Of a stretch of 7,900 nt of DNA, positions 6,827 through 7,900 are shown in pieces (positions within the stretch are counted from its first letter, which is position 1; the number at the start of each line of letters is the position of its first letter). Source of the stretch: Desulfobacteraceae bacterium (GTDB lineage: Bacteria > Desulfobacterota > Desulfobacteria > Desulfobacterales > Desulfosalsimonadaceae); contig JAGXHH010000153.1 of NCBI GenBank assembly GCA_024636355.1, forward strand, positions 1 through 7,900. The letters run 5' to 3'. Position numbers and translations under genes: made by a program. The notes under the pieces were generated by a model that had not been told where the DNA came from, made no database searches, and worked only from the letters and a program-made list of their open reading frames with translations.

Positions 6827-6857
6827 GGGCGATTCGTGAATCGCCCCTACATCGTGA
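6827..6857 (-). repeat. REP-like palindrome, copy 2
   Basis: This is the same element as copy 1, in reverse orientation. The palindrome core is at 6827-6846, and the GTAG foot and TCACGA tail lie to its right. It sits 36 bases after the DUF3999 stop codon and could form a transcript-end hairpin. Confidence 0.87.
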
Positions 6858-6874
6858 TCTGCCCCATTTGGAAA

Positions 6875-6904
6875 GGCGATTCGTGAATCGCCCCTACATC
6901 GTGA
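6875..6904 (-). repeat. REP-like palindrome, copy 3
   Basis: This is in the same orientation as copy 2 and offset by 47 bases, with the outermost G of the palindrome replaced by A (6874). The right flank matches copy 2 through the CATCGTGA segment, showing that the repeat unit is longer than the palindrome. Confidence 0.85.
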
Positions 6905-6984
6905 GGGCGAGAATAAAATATCTCCATTTTCCTTCGGACAGGGTTGTTCCGGATCTATGCCCGAACGCGGTTGCACAATGGTCA

Positions 6985-7010
6985 TTGTAGGGGCGATTCA
7001 CGAATCGCCC
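6985..7010 (+). repeat. REP-like palindrome, copy 4
   Basis: The forward copy has GTAG at 6987-6990 and the 20-base palindrome at 6991-7010. It lies opposite copies 2 and 3, so their GTAG feet face each other across about 90 bases, a BIME-like arrangement between convergent genes. It lies 55 bases beyond the Nudix stop codon. Confidence 0.86.
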
Positions 7011-7065
7011 TGCTGGAGAAGGCCGGGATGCGGTTAAATTGGCATTTGGTCCTTTTCTTCTTCCG

Positions 7066-7500
7066 TTACCCGGAAAACGGATCAAAACCCTGCGCGATCA
7101 GGTTCTTCATCGGCAGAAAATACGGTTCGGGCAGATCGGACCATCCAATCCATTGCCAGGTGTCGCATTTTTCCGGTTCCCTCAGCTCCGGCTCCCCGTC
7201 CGGTGAATCGACGAGAACAAAAAGCGTCACGTAATGTTTCTTCTCATCCGTAAAGATGTCGTTGGTGTAAGGGCCAAACCGGATCCGGTCGATTACCAGG
7301 CCGGTTTCTTCCAGGACTTCGCGCCGGGCGCAGGCCTCAATCGTTTCCCCGAATTCCAGGTGGCCTCCCGGGAACTGCCAGGTCCCCTCGCCATGGGCGC
7401 CCCGCCGTTTGCCGACCAGAACCCGGCCGTTTCGCCTGACAATCACGGAAACGCCGATCAGGGGGCGTTGACGCACATCCGAATGTTTCTCTTTCGCCAT
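7066..7500 (-). CDS. Nudix hydrolase, NUDT15/MTH2-like
   Basis: This is a 144-residue protein with a perfect Nudix box at residues 46-68 (GX5EX7REUXEEXGU): Gly46, Glu52, Arg60-Glu61, Glu64-Glu65 and Gly67. Nudix enzymes cleave a nucleoside diphosphate linked to another group, using Mg bound by the box glutamates. The opening RPLIGVSVIVRRNGRVLVGK, the PGGHLEFGE segment and the ending QGFDPFSG resemble human NUDT15 and plant NUDT1. This points to nucleoside triphosphates such as oxidised dGTP, or NADH/ADP-ribose-type substrates; the exact substrate is not predictable. The start at 7500 is forced by an in-frame TAA just upstream. AGGA lies only two bases before the ATG, closer than usual, so translation may lean on the gene upstream, whose stop is 17 bases away. 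Probably cytoplasmic. Confidence 0.95.
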   Translation of the reverse strand: MAKEKHSDVRQRPLIGVSVIVRRNGRVLVGKRRGAHGEGTWQFPGGHLEFGETIEACARREVLEETGLVIDRIRFGPYTNDIFTDEKKHYVTLFVLVDSPDGEPELREPEKCDTWQWIGWSDLPEPYFLPMKNLIAQGFDPFSG

Positions 7501-7517
7501 TTTCCTTTAACCCGATA

Positions 7518-7900
7518 TCAGATTTTATCAAACAGCCGCCGGGTCTTGCCGAACCAGTCGTTAAATGCTTTGGGGTCCCATTTTTCCGGATATTTGCGGT
7601 AATGTTTGAATATCTGTTTGCCGAGCGTGGTGGCTTTGTTGAGCTTCAGCAGCAGATCGGGCCGCGTGATCCCGTTTTTCAGCGTCCGGAAGGTGGTTTC
7701 CAGATCCGGGGCCTCAAAGATCCCATTGATCGACGGGGTCAGCATCTCCCCGCTCAGGATATCTTTTTTCATCAGGAACGTAATATCTTTATGGGACAGA
7801 TCCTGCAGGATCTCCTTTAATGCCGACAGGGCGGCCAGATGGCTTCCCCGGCCGGAAAACCATTTACGGTTGTAGTCCCACAGGGTTGAAATCGTACAAC
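7518..7900 (-). CDS. C-terminal fragment, possibly a FAD-dependent oxidoreductase (geranylgeranyl reductase-like)
   Basis: The frame runs in from the right edge and ends at TGA 7518-7520, giving about 126 visible residues. It begins near ISTLWDYNRKWFSGRGSHLA and ends WFGKTRRLFDKI. It is helical and basic with no membrane segment. The WDYNRK opening, the LQDLSHKDITFLMKKDILSG stretch, then RPDLLLKL, KHYRKYP and a terminal W/F-rich helix resemble my memory of the C-terminal cap of geranylgeranyl-reductase-type FAD oxidoreductases. The diagnostic FAD-binding N-terminus is outside the window, so this name is tentative. The Met at 7772 is internal, because the frame continues well upstream of it. 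It is followed after 17 bases by the Nudix gene, probably in one operon. Confidence 0.6.
   Translation of the reverse strand, partial: CTISTLWDYNRKWFSGRGSHLAALSALKEILQDLSHKDITFLMKKDILSGEMLTPSINGIFEAPDLETTFRTLKNGITRPDLLLKLNKATTLGKQIFKHYRKYPEKWDPKAFNDWFGKTRRLFDKI

Larger units (their letters stand above)
6791..7065. other. Convergent intergenic region, no gene
   Basis: This region separates the DUF3999 stop and the Nudix stop. It holds REP-like copies 2, 3 and 4 and a partial tandem duplication of the flank. No standard hairpin plus T-run terminator was found for either gene. The REP hairpins are the only strong candidates for transcript ends. Confidence 0.7.

Noticed and set aside
6931..6952. 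Hairpin CGGACA/TGTTCCG as a terminator for DUF3999
   Set aside because: The stem is short with a bulge, has no T-run, and lies beyond two stronger REP hairpins.
6827..7010. CRISPR array
   Set aside because: There are only three copies in mixed orientation with unequal spacers of 17 and about 80 bases, no cas genes, and a further copy inside a coding gene. This fits REP elements instead.

Overview
The window is high-GC bacterial chromosomal DNA with the look of a Gram-negative organism: an outer-membrane barrel gene, a periplasmic protein with a C-terminal anchor, and dispersed palindromic repeats. My best guess is a Desulfobacterota-like bacterium. That rests on recalled resemblance of the palindromic repeat and of the DUF2339/DUF3999 pair, not on a search.

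Layout. (1) Bases 1-1423 (+): most of a gene for a two-domain protein, a tyrosine/dual-specificity phosphatase fused to an ADP-ribosylglycohydrolase, cut at its 5' end by the window edge. (2) Bases 1424-2660: a visibly AT-richer module with a small outer-membrane beta-barrel gene (1673-2230), a structured RNA-like stretch ending in a strong intrinsic terminator (2411-2447), and several short repeats. A 13-base direct repeat lies on each side of the barrel gene and terminator. (3) Bases 2661-6790 (+): a two-gene, translationally coupled unit (ATGA overlap) encoding a very large polytopic DUF2339 membrane protein and a DUF3999 protein with signal peptide and C-terminal membrane anchor. (4) Bases 6791-7065: a convergent intergenic region with three copies of a palindromic repeat. 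(5) Bases 7066-7900 (-): a NUDT15-like Nudix hydrolase gene preceded by the 3' end of another gene, possibly a FAD-dependent oxidoreductase.

How the genes fit together. DUF2339 and DUF3999 very likely form one envelope module of unknown function. The phosphatase-hydrolase fusion and the Nudix enzyme could both touch ADP-ribose or nucleotide metabolism, but they lie in separate transcription units on opposite strands, so no pathway link is claimed.

The most notable pattern is a four-copy REP-like element with a GTAG foot followed by a 20-base imperfect palindrome. One copy lies in frame inside the DUF2339 coding sequence. Two copies in tandem oppose a third in the convergent intergenic region. 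No complete new defence or mobile system is visible. No tRNA, rRNA, CRISPR array, transposase or integrase was seen.
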